Source of the DNA: Jiangella alkaliphila
GTDB lineage: Bacteria > Actinomycetota > Actinomycetes > Jiangellales > Jiangellaceae
Length of the DNA stretch: 64,000 nucleotides
Assembly: GCF_900105925.1 (NCBI RefSeq)
Contig: NZ_LT629791.1
Coordinates: 2,515,278 to 2,579,277 of the forward strand
Reading direction: 5' to 3'
Part shown: positions 33,117-43,824 of the stretch, piece after piece
Layout of the letters: each line of letters opens with the position of its first letter
How positions within the stretch are numbered: position 1 is the stretch's first letter
Translations under genes and position numbers: made by a program
Notes under the pieces: generated by a model
What the model saw: only the letters and a program-made list of their open reading frames with translations
Told to the model about the DNA's origin: nothing
Database searches by the model: none

Positions 33117-33620
33117 TCAGGCGCCGTACGGCTTGGCGCTGACGACCTTGACCTTGATGGTGGCCCCGTTGGGCGCCTGGTAGGACGCCTTGTCGCCGAC
33201 CTTCTTGCCGCTGATGGCCGCGCCGAGCGGCGACTTCAGCGAGTACACGTCGATGTCGACGGAGTCGTCCAGGGTCGCCAGCTCGCGCGAGCCGAGCAGG
33301 AACCGCTCGGCGTCGTCGTCGCCTTCGAACTTGACCTCGATGATCATGCCGGGCTCGACGACCCCGTCGTCCGGCGGCTCGCCCACCTGGGCGCGCTGGA
33401 GCAGCTGCTGCAGGGCGTGGATGCGGGCCTCCTGCTTGCCCTGCTCGTCCTTGGCCGCGTGGTACCCGCCGTTCTCGGACAGGTCGCCCTCGGAGCGCGC
33501 CTCTTCGATCTGTCGCGCGATCTCGAGTCGAGCCGGCCCCATCAGGTGCTCGAGCTCCTGCTTGAGGCGGTCGTACGCCTCTTGGGTGAGCCAAGCAACG
33601 TTGTCGCTGGTAGCGGTCAC
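33117..33620 (-). CDS. greA: Transcription elongation factor GreA
   Basis: A 167-residue GreA. The N-terminal coiled coil (about 8-85) contains WLTQEAYDRLKQELEHL and the acidic tip segment EGDLSENGGYHAAKDEQG, whose Asp and Glu help backtracked RNA polymerase cleave its transcript. The C-terminal FKBP-like domain ends in SPLGAAISGKKVGDKASYQAPNG. The GTG at 33620 is chosen because GGAG precedes it and the conserved region begins soon after; an upstream extension to 33731 is unlikely. It is downstream of the DUF4307 gene on the same strand, with about 190 bp between. Confidence 0.95.
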   Translation of the reverse strand: MTATSDNVAWLTQEAYDRLKQELEHLMGPARLEIARQIEEARSEGDLSENGGYHAAKDEQGKQEARIHALQQLLQRAQVGEPPDDGVVEPGMIIEVKFEGDDDAERFLLGSRELATLDDSVDIDVYSLKSPLGAAISGKKVGDKASYQAPNGATIKVKVVSAKPYGA

Positions 33621-33811
33621 GGCAACTGCTCCTCGGGTGTCTATCGGTTCGGCCGCACGCTGTGTGGGTGTGCTTCGCCGCCGGGCGGTTCGCCCGGTCA
33701 AGGTGGTGACGGGGAAAGAACAAGAATACAAGCAATGCGCCGCGCCGACGATTGTCGCAGGTCAGCGATCTGCCGCCGGGCACAAGGCGGCGGCCGGGGG
33801 GCGTCCGGGCG

Positions 33812-34246
33812 CTACTCGGAGGCGGGGTGGCAGCCGCGCAGTTCGGGGACGATGCCGTCGCCCTCGAGCGGGATGTCGGCGGGGACGACCAGGTGCTCGT
33901 CGGGGCCGGCGGGGACCTCGAGGTCGACCTGGCCGACGATGATGCGCCGCAGGTCGACGGCGACGAGGTCGCAGGTGACGGCGAGGCCGGCGTCGCGGCG
34001 GATCTCGACGCGGGCGGTCAGGACGCCGTCGCGCGGCTCGTCCCACGAGAGCAGCTCGGCGTCGACGGTCGGACCGCTGGCCGAGCGCACGATCAGCAGA
34101 GCCACCACGGCGGCCACCAGCACCACCCCGGCCACCACCGCCACGAGCACGCCCCGGCCGCTGCGCGCGCCGGGTGCGCCGCCGCCCGCCGACCGGCCGT
34201 AGCGTTGCGCCAACAGGTCGCTCTCGGCGGTCTCGTGGTCGCTCAT
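33812..34246 (-). CDS. DUF4307 membrane protein
   Basis: A 144-residue protein: a short cytoplasmic N-terminus with LLAQRYGRS, one membrane helix (about 33-53, [21 protein letters not shown]) and an extracytoplasmic beta domain with two Cys residues (TCDLVAV, LRGCHP) that match DUF4307. It is divergent from mca; this order, with greA following, is common in actinomycetes. The function is unknown. Confidence 0.88.
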   Translation of the reverse strand: MSDHETAESDLLAQRYGRSAGGGAPGARSGRGVLVAVVAGVVLVAAVVALLIVRSASGPTVDAELLSWDEPRDGVLTARVEIRRDAGLAVTCDLVAVDLRRIIVGQVDLEVPAGPDEHLVVPADIPLEGDGIVPELRGCHPASE

Positions 34247-34426
34247 GCGGGATGTCCCCAGGGGCTGCGGGCGTTGTTGTCAGTGGCGTGCGGCACCATT
34301 ATCTCCGGAGGCGGCGGACGCGGTGCGCCCGCCCCACCAGGATCGTGCCGCCTCGGGCAGCGGGGGCGAACCGGCCGGTGGGCGCCGTCACGCCTGACGA
34401 GTTCCGTTCGACCGATGGGGTATCCG

Positions 34427-35290
34427 GTGTCCGAGCAGCTGCGGCTGATGCACGTCCACGCTCATCCCGACGACGAGTCCAGCAAGGGTGCGGCGTCGAC
34501 GGCCCGTTACGTCGCCGAGGGCGTCGAGGTGCTCGTCGTCACGTGCACCGGCGGCGAGCGCGGCTCCATCCTCAATCCGAAGATGGACCGCCCCGAAGTG
34601 CTGGCCAACATCTCCGAGATCCGCCGCAAGGAGATGAACTCCGCGCGCGAGATCCTCGGCGTCGAGCAGGAGTGGCTGGGCTTCGTCGACTCCGGGCTGC
34701 CCGAGGGCGACCCGCTGCCGCCGCTGCCCGACGGCTGCTTCGGGCTCATGTCGGTGGAGAAGGCGGCCGAGCCGCTGGTCGAGATCATGCGCCGGTTCCG
34801 CCCGCACGTCGTCACCACCTACGACGAGAACGGCGGCTACCCGCACCCCGACCACATCATGTGTCACAAGATCACCGTCGCGGCGTTCGAGGCGGCCGCC
34901 GACCCCACGCGCTACGTCGGCAGCGGCGACCCGTGGCAGCCGCTCAAGCTGTACTACCACCACTCCTTCAGCCGCATGCGCCTGCAGGCGCTCGGCGACG
35001 CCATGGAGAAGCGCGGTCTCACCTCGCCGTACACCGAGTGGCTGGCCGAGTGGGACGGCGACGAGAACTGGGACGACCGCGTCACCACCCGGGTCGAGTG
35101 CGCCGAGTACTTCTCGGTGCGCGACCGCGCGCTGCTGGCGCACGCCACCCAGATCGACCCCGACGGCTCCTGGTTCGCCGTCCCGCTCGAGCTGGCCCAG
35201 CAGGCCTGGCCCACCGAGGACTACGAGCTCGTGACGTCGCACGTGTCCACTCAGACCCCCGAGGACGACCTCTTCGCGGGACTGCGGTGA
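34427..35290 (+). CDS. mca: Mycothiol S-conjugate amidase
   Basis: A 287-residue PIG-L/LmbE-family amidase that cleaves mycothiol S-conjugates to a mercapturate and GlcN-Ins, a detoxification step. The zinc site AHPDDE is at about residues 10-15, with GGYPHPDHI later. RGSILNPKM and the C-terminal region match Mca rather than MshB. The GTG at 34427 gives the usual beginning [16 protein letters not shown]; an ATG at 34415 is the alternative. A small membrane protein gene follows, as in many actinomycetes. Confidence 0.94.
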   Translation: MSEQLRLMHVHAHPDDESSKGAASTARYVAEGVEVLVVTCTGGERGSILNPKMDRPEVLANISEIRRKEMNSAREILGVEQEWLGFVDSGLPEGDPLPPLPDGCFGLMSVEKAAEPLVEIMRRFRPHVVTTYDENGGYPHPDHIMCHKITVAAFEAAADPTRYVGSGDPWQPLKLYYHHSFSRMRLQALGDAMEKRGLTSPYTEWLAEWDGDENWDDRVTTRVECAEYFSVRDRALLAHATQIDPDGSWFAVPLELAQQAWPTEDYELVTSHVSTQTPEDDLFAGLR

Positions 35291-35357
35291 GCACGGTGCC
35301 CGTGTGCGGTGCCACAATGGGGCGGCGGGGGACACGCGAGGAGAAGACAGGTTTCTG

Positions 35358-35582
35358 ATGGGCATCGTGCAGGCGGTGGCGCTCACCGCGGCGGAGTCTG
35401 ACGCGGACGACTCCGGCGTCGGCCCCGGCCTGTACGGCTTCCTGGTGATGGTCTTCCTGATCGTCGCGCTGGTCGTGCTGTACCGGAGCATGCGCAAGCA
35501 GATCCGCAGGGTCGACTTCGATCCCGACGGCGCCAACGACTCCGAGCGCATGCACGGGCACCAGGAGCCGCCGGACCGATGA
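35358..35582 (+). CDS. Small single-helix membrane protein
   Basis: A 74-residue protein with a short outer N-terminus, one membrane helix (about 25-44, GLYGFLVMVFLIVALVVLY) and a basic then acidic cytoplasmic tail (SMRKQIRRVDFDPDG). It follows mca closely, a common linkage, and overlaps the next ORF by four bases (ATGA). No function is known. Confidence 0.8.
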   Translation: MGIVQAVALTAAESDADDSGVGPGLYGFLVMVFLIVALVVLYRSMRKQIRRVDFDPDGANDSERMHGHQEPPDR

Positions 35583-36073
35583 CCACCGGTCCGGACCGGC
35601 CGGCGGGTGCGCGGCGGCCCTACGGGTCGGCCGCCGTCGAGACGCTGGCCGCGGTGCGGCGTGCCCGCGACTTCGTCGACAGGTATTACGCCGACCCGAT
35701 CGACCTCGCCGACATCGCGGCCGCCGCCGGCTACTCCCGCTACCACCTGGTCCGCGCGTTCAAGGCGGCGTACGGCGAGACGCCGGGCCGCTACCTGCAG
35801 CGCCGCCGGGTCGAGCGTGCGCAGGAACTGCTCCGCGTCGCCGACCTCAACGTCACCGAGATCTGCCACCTGGTCGGCTTCACCAGCCTCGGCTCGTTCA
35901 GCAGCCTGTTCTCCGAGCTGGTCGGGGTGTCGCCGTCGCGGTTCCAGCGCGACGCGCACGCGTCCAGGCCGCGGCTGATCCCCGGCTGCTACATCCTCAT
36001 GTGGGGCCGCCCGCTGCCGAAGGGCCCGAACACAGCAACGGCGGAGAAGCCCGCAGCGGCCCAGCCCTCCTAA
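35579..36073 (+). CDS. AraC-family transcriptional regulator (short)
   Basis: A 164-residue regulator made almost only of the AraC DNA-binding domain (about 22-125): two HTHs, IDLADIAAAAGYSRYHLVRAFK and VTEICHLVGFTSLGSFSSLF, with the conserved GVSPSRFQR. It lacks a ligand-binding half. The start overlaps the preceding small gene. The VOC-family gene follows 32 bases later, a pairing often seen, so it probably controls that gene. Confidence 0.9.
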   Translation: MTTGPDRPAGARRPYGSAAVETLAAVRRARDFVDRYYADPIDLADIAAAAGYSRYHLVRAFKAAYGETPGRYLQRRRVERAQELLRVADLNVTEICHLVGFTSLGSFSSLFSELVGVSPSRFQRDAHASRPRLIPGCYILMWGRPLPKGPNTATAEKPAAAQPS

Positions 36074-36105
36074 CGTCGAAGCACCGACGGAAGGGAAGGA
36101 ACCTC

Positions 36106-36567
36106 ATGATCACCAAACTGGGCGTCGCGACCGCATACGTGAGCGACTACGACCAGGCGCTGGACTTCTTCATCGGCAAGCTCGGCTTCGAGCTGCGCAC
36201 CGACGTCACCATGGAGAACGGCTTCCGCTGGCTGACGGTGGGCCCGCCGGCCAGCCCGGAGTTCCAGCTGAACCTCACCGTGCCCGGGCCGCCGATGCAC
36301 GACGAGCAGACCGCGGCCGCGCTGCGCGAGCTGATGGCGAAGGGCGCGCTCAGCGCCGGGGCGTGGAACACCGACGACTGCCGCGCGACGTTCGCGGAGT
36401 ACTCCGCCCGCGGCGTGGAGTTCATCCAGGAGCCGGCCGACCGCCCGTACGGCGTCGAGGCGGTGTTCCGCGACGACTTCGGCAACTGGTACAGCCTCAA
36501 CGAGCTCAACGACAAGGCACTGGACCAGGAGGCGATGTCGGAGGCGTTCGAGCCCGGCCGGCCCTGA
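36106..36567 (+). CDS. VOC-family (glyoxalase-like) protein
   Basis: A 153-residue vicinal oxygen chelate fold protein. The beginning LGVATAYVSDYDQALDFFIGKLGFEL and the ending VFRDDFGNWYSLNEL define two beta-alpha-beta-beta-beta modules. The substrate is unknown. AAGGAA precedes the ATG. It is probably co-transcribed with the AraC gene. It could be a resistance or lyase-type enzyme, and nothing more specific is supported. Confidence 0.87.
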   Translation: MITKLGVATAYVSDYDQALDFFIGKLGFELRTDVTMENGFRWLTVGPPASPEFQLNLTVPGPPMHDEQTAAALRELMAKGALSAGAWNTDDCRATFAEYSARGVEFIQEPADRPYGVEAVFRDDFGNWYSLNELNDKALDQEAMSEAFEPGRP

Positions 36568-36685
36568 TCCTCGTGCTAGCACCCCTTGACCCCCTCCCGT
36601 GACCACGCTGTCATTCTCTGTGGGCTCGCGTCAGAGGATCAGCCTCACGGGGGACGCGGGCGACGGAGAAACTGGGGGGTTTCTC

Positions 36686-37789
36686 ATGGTGCGTTCATCG
36701 CATGCACGAACAGCAGCAGCACTCCTGGCCACGGGGGCACTGGCGGTCTCGGCCGTCGCCGCCGCACCGGCCGCCGGCGCGAAGGGCTCGTCCGGGCCGT
36801 CGCCGGTGGCGCAGTTCGACGGGCCACGGGGCGTTGACGTCGACCAGGCCGGCCGCATCGTCGTCGGCGCGGCCGACGGCACGGTCAGCCTGGTCACCGA
36901 CCGCGGCCGCCATCCGAAGGTGCACGAGATCGGCTCGGTACCGGCCGGCTTCATCGCACCGGCGGTCGCCGCCGGCCGGCCCGGCCAGGTCTACGCCCTG
37001 ACGTCCGCCGGCGCGCCGGGCACCGGGGCGGCCACGCTCTACCTGCTCCGCCACCGCAGAGCGGCGAAGCCGATCGCGGACATCGCCGCCTACCAGGTGA
37101 GCGATCCGGACCCGTACAACCAGGAAGGGGTCCCGGAGGAGTCGAACCCGTACGGTGTCGCGGCGCTGAAGGACGGCAGCGTGCTGGTGGCCGACGCCGC
37201 CGGCAACGACCTGCTCCGCGTCTACCCGAACGGCCACATCGTCACGGTCGCCCGGCTGAAGCCGCGCGTGGTCGAGGTGCCGGAGGAACTGCCCGACGAG
37301 ATGGAGGGCGAGCCGCTGCCGCCGGCCGGCACGCCGATCCTGGCCGAGGCGGTCGCCACGTCGGTCACCGTCGGGTCGGACGGCTACTGGTACGTCGGCG
37401 AGCTGCGCGGTTTCCCGGCGACGCCGGGCACGTCGCAGATCTGGCGGATCAAGCCCGGCAGCCGGAACGCGGTGTGCGACCCGGAGCGGCCGAACAAGGG
37501 TGACTGCCGGCGCTTCGCCGACGGCTTCACCTCGATCGTCGACCTCGGTCCGGGCAGCCACGGCAGCGTCTACGCCGTCGAGCTGGTGAAGCAGAGCTGG
37601 CTGCAGTGGGAGCTGGGCCTGGCCGACCCGCCGGTCGGCTCGCTGTTCCGGGTGCGGCCCGGCGGCTCGCGCACCGAACTGGCGGACGGACAGCTGATCC
37701 TGCCCGGCGGTGTCGACGCCGGCGCGCACGGGCGGCTCTATGTGACCGGGCCGGTATTCGGGCCGGGCTCGCTCATGCGGATCGGGTGA
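36686..37789 (+). CDS. ScyD/ScyE-family secreted beta-propeller protein
   Basis: A 367-residue exported protein with signal peptide (about 1-32, ending AAGA). The remainder has repeating FDGPRGVDVDQAGRIVVGAADG-type blades and the ESNPYGVAAL and YWYVGELRGFPATPGTSQIWRI segments that mark ScyD/ScyE-like proteins, probably a beta propeller. The family name comes from cyanobacterial scytonemin clusters, but actinobacterial members have no proven link. GGGGGG lies ahead of the ATG. The 118 bases upstream hold only a weak TTGACC motif. Confidence 0.85.
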   Translation: MVRSSHARTAAALLATGALAVSAVAAAPAAGAKGSSGPSPVAQFDGPRGVDVDQAGRIVVGAADGTVSLVTDRGRHPKVHEIGSVPAGFIAPAVAAGRPGQVYALTSAGAPGTGAATLYLLRHRRAAKPIADIAAYQVSDPDPYNQEGVPEESNPYGVAALKDGSVLVADAAGNDLLRVYPNGHIVTVARLKPRVVEVPEELPDEMEGEPLPPAGTPILAEAVATSVTVGSDGYWYVGELRGFPATPGTSQIWRIKPGSRNAVCDPERPNKGDCRRFADGFTSIVDLGPGSHGSVYAVELVKQSWLQWELGLADPPVGSLFRVRPGGSRTELADGQLILPGGVDAGAHGRLYVTGPVFGPGSLMRIG

Positions 37790-37793
37790 ATTC

Positions 37794-37809
37794 ATTACCG
37801 GTCGGTAAT
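37794..37809. promoter_or_regulatory. TetR-type palindrome
   Basis: ATTACCGGTCGGTAAT has 7-bp arms (ATTACCG/CGGTAAT) around two bases and lies five bases after the ScyD-like stop, in the long control region before the SpaA-like gene. The form resembles TetR-family operators; the regulator is not known. Confidence 0.5.
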
Positions 37810-37851
37810 CACCTGGATTTGCATGATGGGTACGTGAATTCTCGTCACGAT

Positions 37852-37879
37852 CACCGTCACGTCGAACGGCGTGACGGTG
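37852..37879. repeat. 9-bp inverted repeat in leader region
   Basis: CACCGTCAC / GTGACGGTG with a ten-base loop. It may end the ScyD-like transcript or be an operator; a TTGACA box (37895-37900) follows closely. Confidence 0.45.
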
Positions 37880-38011
37880 ACTCGTGAGTTCGCGTTGACA
37901 GCCATGCATTGATGGGTGCATGCTCTGCGTTGGCCGAGTCCACACGCGTGATCCGTGGGTTCGCCGGGTCGACTTCCATACTGCGGAGAATTCTCCAAGG
38001 CCGGGGGGCAC

Positions 38012-38079
38012 TCGCCCTTCGGCGTCGGGTCCACGATATTCTCGTGGCGGTACGACGCCGAAGGGCGATTGACCTTTTT
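38012..38079 (+). terminator. Intrinsic-terminator-like hairpin in the SpaA-gene leader
   Basis: A perfect 16-bp stem (TCGCCCTTCGGCGTCG / CGACGCCGAAGGGCGA, 38012-38027 with 38053-38068) encloses a 25-base loop that contains a smaller CCACGA/TCGTGG stem. A TTTTT run follows at 38075-38079. It lies 60 bases before the SpaA-like start and downstream of a TTGACA box, so it may be an attenuator; it could also be the real end of the ScyD-like transcript. Confidence 0.65.
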
Positions 38080-38136
38080 ACTGATGTTCCCCGGGCTTTC
38101 GGCGCCGGGCATTGTTTTCTTGGGGGCAGGGGCGCT

Positions 38137-41100
38137 ATGTCCGGTGTGCGACGTCCGTTTGCGCGGGCTGTGGTGGGTCTGCTGCTGGTGGCCGGTTCGG
38201 TGACGGCTGCTGGCGGCGGTGCGGTCGCGAACCAGAGCGGCAACGAGCTCGTGGGCGGCTTCGAGATCGACGGCAATGTCTACGAGGGCTTCGACAACGC
38301 CACGACGGCCACCGGCCCGGGCGGCGACCCGGTCGACTGGGGCAGCGAGGCGATCTTCCCGGCGCAGGTCGACGTCGTCCACGATCCGCTGGGCGGCACC
38401 GACGCGACGGTCTTCGACCGCGGCAGCAAGGAAGCCAACACCTCGACCTGGAACGACGACGGGTCCGCGGCCGCGCCCGGCAAGGGCGACATCGGCGACG
38501 CGTACCTCTACGACCGCGTCCACGAGGGCGACGAGTACCTGTACGTCGGGTGGGAGCGCGGCTCCGACAACGGCTCGGTCCGCTGGTACGTCGAGCTGAA
38601 CCAGCTGCCCAACACCGTCAACGGCGAGGACACCGTGGTGCCCGACCGCAGCGTCGGCGACCTGCGCCTGAGCCTGTTCAACCTGGGCAGCCGGCCGTTG
38701 GAGCTGGAGGCGGTGCAGCGGTGGAACGGCACCGCGTGGGTGGCCACCGGCGACGTCGACGACTTCGCGCTTGCCGTCAACGACTCCGCCGTCACCACGC
38801 CGAGCGACGAGTCGCCGCTGGGCCGCGAGCAGTTCGTCGAGATCGCCTTCGACCTCACCGCGCTGCTCGGCGACACCGACGACTGCGGGTTCGCCGGCTT
38901 CTCGTCGCTGTGGATCCGCAGCGCGCCCGGCGCCAGCCCGAGCGCGGAGCTGAAGGACTACGTCACCGGCGCGGTCGACACCCCGGCTCGATGCGGCCCG
39001 CTGACCATCGAGAAGCACGACGCCGAGGGTGAGCCGCTGGGCGGCGCGACGTTCACCGTCGAGCCGAACCCGGTCCCCGGCGCGGCCGACCCGGACAGCC
39101 TGACCATCGCCGACAACGACGAGAACGACGCCGACCCGGCCGACGGCGTCATCACCATCGACCCGGCCCTGCCCGGCGAGTACACGATCACCGAGACCGC
39201 GCCGCCGCCCGGCTACCTGCTCGACGACGAGCCGCAGGACGTCACGCTGGACGAGTTCGGCGCCGCCACCGTCACGTTCGTCAACCGGCTCGGCTCGCTG
39301 GCCTGGAGCAAGCTCGACGCGGAGTCCGGCGACCCGCTCTGCTGCGCGACGTTCACCGTCGTCGGCACCGGCGGCGCCGCCGAGGGCGTGTCGATCACCG
39401 TCGTTGACAACGGTGAGAACGACGCCGACCCGGCCGAGGGCGCCGTCCTGGTCGAGGACCTGCCGACCGGCACGTACACCGTCACCGAGACCGTCGCGCC
39501 GACCGGCTACGACCTGGCCGCCGACTCCGTCCGCGACGGCATCGTCATCGACGCCGAGAACCCCGACGTCGTCGTCGAGAACGCGTTCGAGGACCCGCGG
39601 CTGCCGTCGGAGCTGACCGTGCGCAAGCTCGACGCCGACACCCAGGAGCCGCTGGCCGGCGCCACGTTCGAGCTGTACCTGGACGACCCGGCCGACGGCG
39701 TGCAGGACGCGCCCGGCGGCGACACGCTGATCGGCGAGTGCACCACCGGCGACGACGGCACCTGCGCCATCGGCGACCTCGGCTGGGGCACCTACTACTG
39801 GTACGAGGCCGAGGCGCCGGCCGGGTACGAGCTGCCGGCCGACCGGTTCAGCGGCATGACCACGATCGGCCGCGACAACGCCGGCGGCGAGCTGCCGGTG
39901 GCGACCCTGACCGACCGGCAGATCCGCTCGTCCATCGAGATCGTCAAGACCGACGCCAGCACGGGCGAGGAACTGGCCGGCGCGACGTTCGTGGTCCGGC
40001 TCGACGACGGCGACGGCGAGTTCGACCCCGGCGACGACACCGTCGTCGACCCGCCAGGCGAGGTGACCACCGACGCGACCGGCACGGTCACGGTCGGCGG
40101 CCTGCTGTTCGGCGACTACTGGGTAGAAGAGACCGGCGCGCCCACCGGCTACGAGCTGCCCGACGACGCGGTTCAGGGGCCGGTCACGATCGGCCCGGAC
40201 AACGCCGGCGACACCGTCGCGGTGACGTTCGAGGACGAGCAGCTGCTCACCGACCTGTCGGTGCTCAAGCTGGACGGCGGGTCCGACAGCGCCGGGCCGC
40301 TGGCCGGCGCGACGTTCGAGCTGTACCTCGACGACGGCGACGTGCTCGTCGGCGACTGCACCACCGGCGACGACGGCCTCTGCACGGTCACCGGCCTGGG
40401 CTTCGGGACGTACTACTGGCTCGAGACCGCCGCGCCGCAGGGCTACGACCTGCCCGACGACCCGTACAGCGCGCCCGTCACCATCACCGCCGAGAACGCC
40501 GGCACCGAGCTGGAGCCGCTGACGTTCTACAACCCGCGCAAGCCGGGCAGCCTCGCGGTGCTCAAGGTCGACGACACCGACGACGCGCCGCTGGCCGGCG
40601 CCACGTTCGAGCTGCACGCCGACGACGCCGACGGCGCGGTCGTGGGCACCTGCACCACCGCCGACGACGGCACCTGCACCCTCGGCGACCTCGGCTTCGG
40701 CACGTACGTGTGGGTCGAGACCGCCGCGCCGGAGGGCTACGCGCTGCCCGACGACGTCACCAGCGACCCGCTCGTGGTCGACGAGTCCACCGCCGGCGAC
40801 GACCCGACACCGTTCGAGTTCCGCGACCCGCGGCTGTGGTCCGAGCTGTCCGTGCTGAAGGTCGACGCGGTCGACGGGACGGCGCTGGCCGGCGCCGAGT
40901 TCGAGCTGCGCGCCGACGACGCCGACGGCGCGGTCGTGGGCGAGTGCACCACCGGCGACGACGGCACCTGCACCATCGGCGACCTCGATTTCGGCACCTA
41001 CGTCTGGGTCGAGATCGCGGCGCCGCAGGGCTACGCGCTGCCCGACGACACCGTCAGCGAGCCGGTCGTCATCGACGCCTCGAACGCCGGCGGCGAGCTC

Positions 41101-41625
41101 ACCCAGGTGGTCGTCCACGACCCGCGGCTGCTGTCGGAGCTGAGCGCGCACAAGGTCGCCGAGGACACCGGCGAGTCGCTGCCCGGCGCCGTCTTCGACC
41201 TGGTGCTCGCCGACGGCGACCTCGTGGTCGGCACCTGCACCACCGGCGACGACGGCCTGTGCTCCGTCGGCGACCTCGACTTCGGCGACTACTACTGGGT
41301 CGAGATCACCGCGCCCGAGGGGTACCTGCTGCCCGACGACGTCACCAGCGAGATCGTGTCGATCACGGCCGAGAACGCCGGCACCGACATCGCCGCGGTG
41401 ACGTTCGTCGACCCGCCGGCCGAGGAGCCGGGCACGCCGACACCGACGCCCACGCCGTCGGAGCCGCCGTCGTCGCCGGAGCCGAGCGGTTCCCCGTCGC
41501 CCACGCCGGGCGAGCCGGACCTGCCCGACACCGGTCTCGGCGGGCCGCTGGGCCTGGTGGCGATGGTCGCGGCAGCCGGGCTGGCCGTGGGCGCGGCGCT
41601 GCGCTGGCGGTCGCGGCGGGCCTGA
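38137..41625 (+). CDS. LPxTG surface protein with eight SpaA-like domains
   Basis: A 1162-residue cell-wall-anchored protein. A signal peptide (about 1-28) is followed by a nonrepeated domain (about 30-285). Eight SpaA/CnaB-like modules follow from about residue 287 to 1092, each with a lysine strand (such as LSVLKVDA), a GATFEL turn and an E-xx-APxGYxLP end, the residues that form internal isopeptide bonds. Modules 3 and 5-8 share CTTGDDGxC with a Cys pair. A Pro/Thr/Ser stretch leads to LPDTG, a membrane helix and RSRRA. It should be attached by a sortase and act in adhesion or as a pilus-like stalk. GGGGCAGGGG precedes the ATG. Confidence 0.9.
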   Translation: MSGVRRPFARAVVGLLLVAGSVTAAGGGAVANQSGNELVGGFEIDGNVYEGFDNATTATGPGGDPVDWGSEAIFPAQVDVVHDPLGGTDATVFDRGSKEANTSTWNDDGSAAAPGKGDIGDAYLYDRVHEGDEYLYVGWERGSDNGSVRWYVELNQLPNTVNGEDTVVPDRSVGDLRLSLFNLGSRPLELEAVQRWNGTAWVATGDVDDFALAVNDSAVTTPSDESPLGREQFVEIAFDLTALLGDTDDCGFAGFSSLWIRSAPGASPSAELKDYVTGAVDTPARCGPLTIEKHDAEGEPLGGATFTVEPNPVPGAADPDSLTIADNDENDADPADGVITIDPALPGEYTITETAPPPGYLLDDEPQDVTLDEFGAATVTFVNRLGSLAWSKLDAESGDPLCCATFTVVGTGGAAEGVSITVVDNGENDADPAEGAVLVEDLPTGTYTVTETVAPTGYDLAADSVRDGIVIDAENPDVVVENAFEDPRLPSELTVRKLDADTQEPLAGATFELYLDDPADGVQDAPGGDTLIGECTTGDDGTCAIGDLGWGTYYWYEAEAPAGYELPADRFSGMTTIGRDNAGGELPVATLTDRQIRSSIEIVKTDASTGEELAGATFVVRLDDGDGEFDPGDDTVVDPPGEVTTDATGTVTVGGLLFGDYWVEETGAPTGYELPDDAVQGPVTIGPDNAGDTVAVTFEDEQLLTDLSVLKLDGGSDSAGPLAGATFELYLDDGDVLVGDCTTGDDGLCTVTGLGFGTYYWLETAAPQGYDLPDDPYSAPVTITAENAGTELEPLTFYNPRKPGSLAVLKVDDTDDAPLAGATFELHADDADGAVVGTCTTADDGTCTLGDLGFGTYVWVETAAPEGYALPDDVTSDPLVVDESTAGDDPTPFEFRDPRLWSELSVLKVDAVDGTALAGAEFELRADDADGAVVGECTTGDDGTCTIGDLDFGTYVWVEIAAPQGYALPDDTVSEPVVIDASNAGGELTQVVVHDPRLLSELSAHKVAEDTGESLPGAVFDLVLADGDLVVGTCTTGDDGLCSVGDLDFGDYYWVEITAPEGYLLPDDVTSEIVSITAENAGTDIAAVTFVDPPAEEPGTPTPTPTPSEPPSSPEPSGSPSPTPGEPDLPDTGLGGPLGLVAMVAAAGLAVGAALRWRSRRA
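38995..41415 (+). repeat. Tandem SpaA-module coding repeat
   Basis: Eight degenerate coding units of about 250-350 bases. Units 5-8 (about 40255-41410) are the most alike, repeating GGCGACGACGGCACCTGCAC-type blocks. Such tandem coding repeats can change in number by recombination. Confidence 0.75.
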
Positions 41626-41667
41626 CCGCGACGCCTAGGCTTGGGGCACCGGCCCGAGAGGATCCCG

Positions 41668-43734
<2,067 letters not shown>

Positions 43735-43794
43735 TGAGAAGACGCTCATCTCGGGCTCATCCGGACGCCACGGCCGGCGGGGAGCGTGGGCCGG

Positions 43795-43824
43795 ATGAAG
43801 CGGATCACGGCGGTGCCGGTGTGA
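43795..43824 (+). CDS. Possible nine-residue leader ORF
   Basis: ATG to TGA encodes MKRITAVPV. Its stop overlaps the GTG start of the next gene (GTGTGA), and GGGGAG stands 11 bases before it. This may couple or attenuate translation of the next gene, or be chance. Confidence 0.3.
   Translation: MKRITAVPV

Noticed and set aside
37795..41151. 1118-residue minus-strand frame under the SpaA-repeat gene
   Set aside because: It mirrors the repeated coding DNA on the other strand; Val/Gly/Arg-rich with no motifs.
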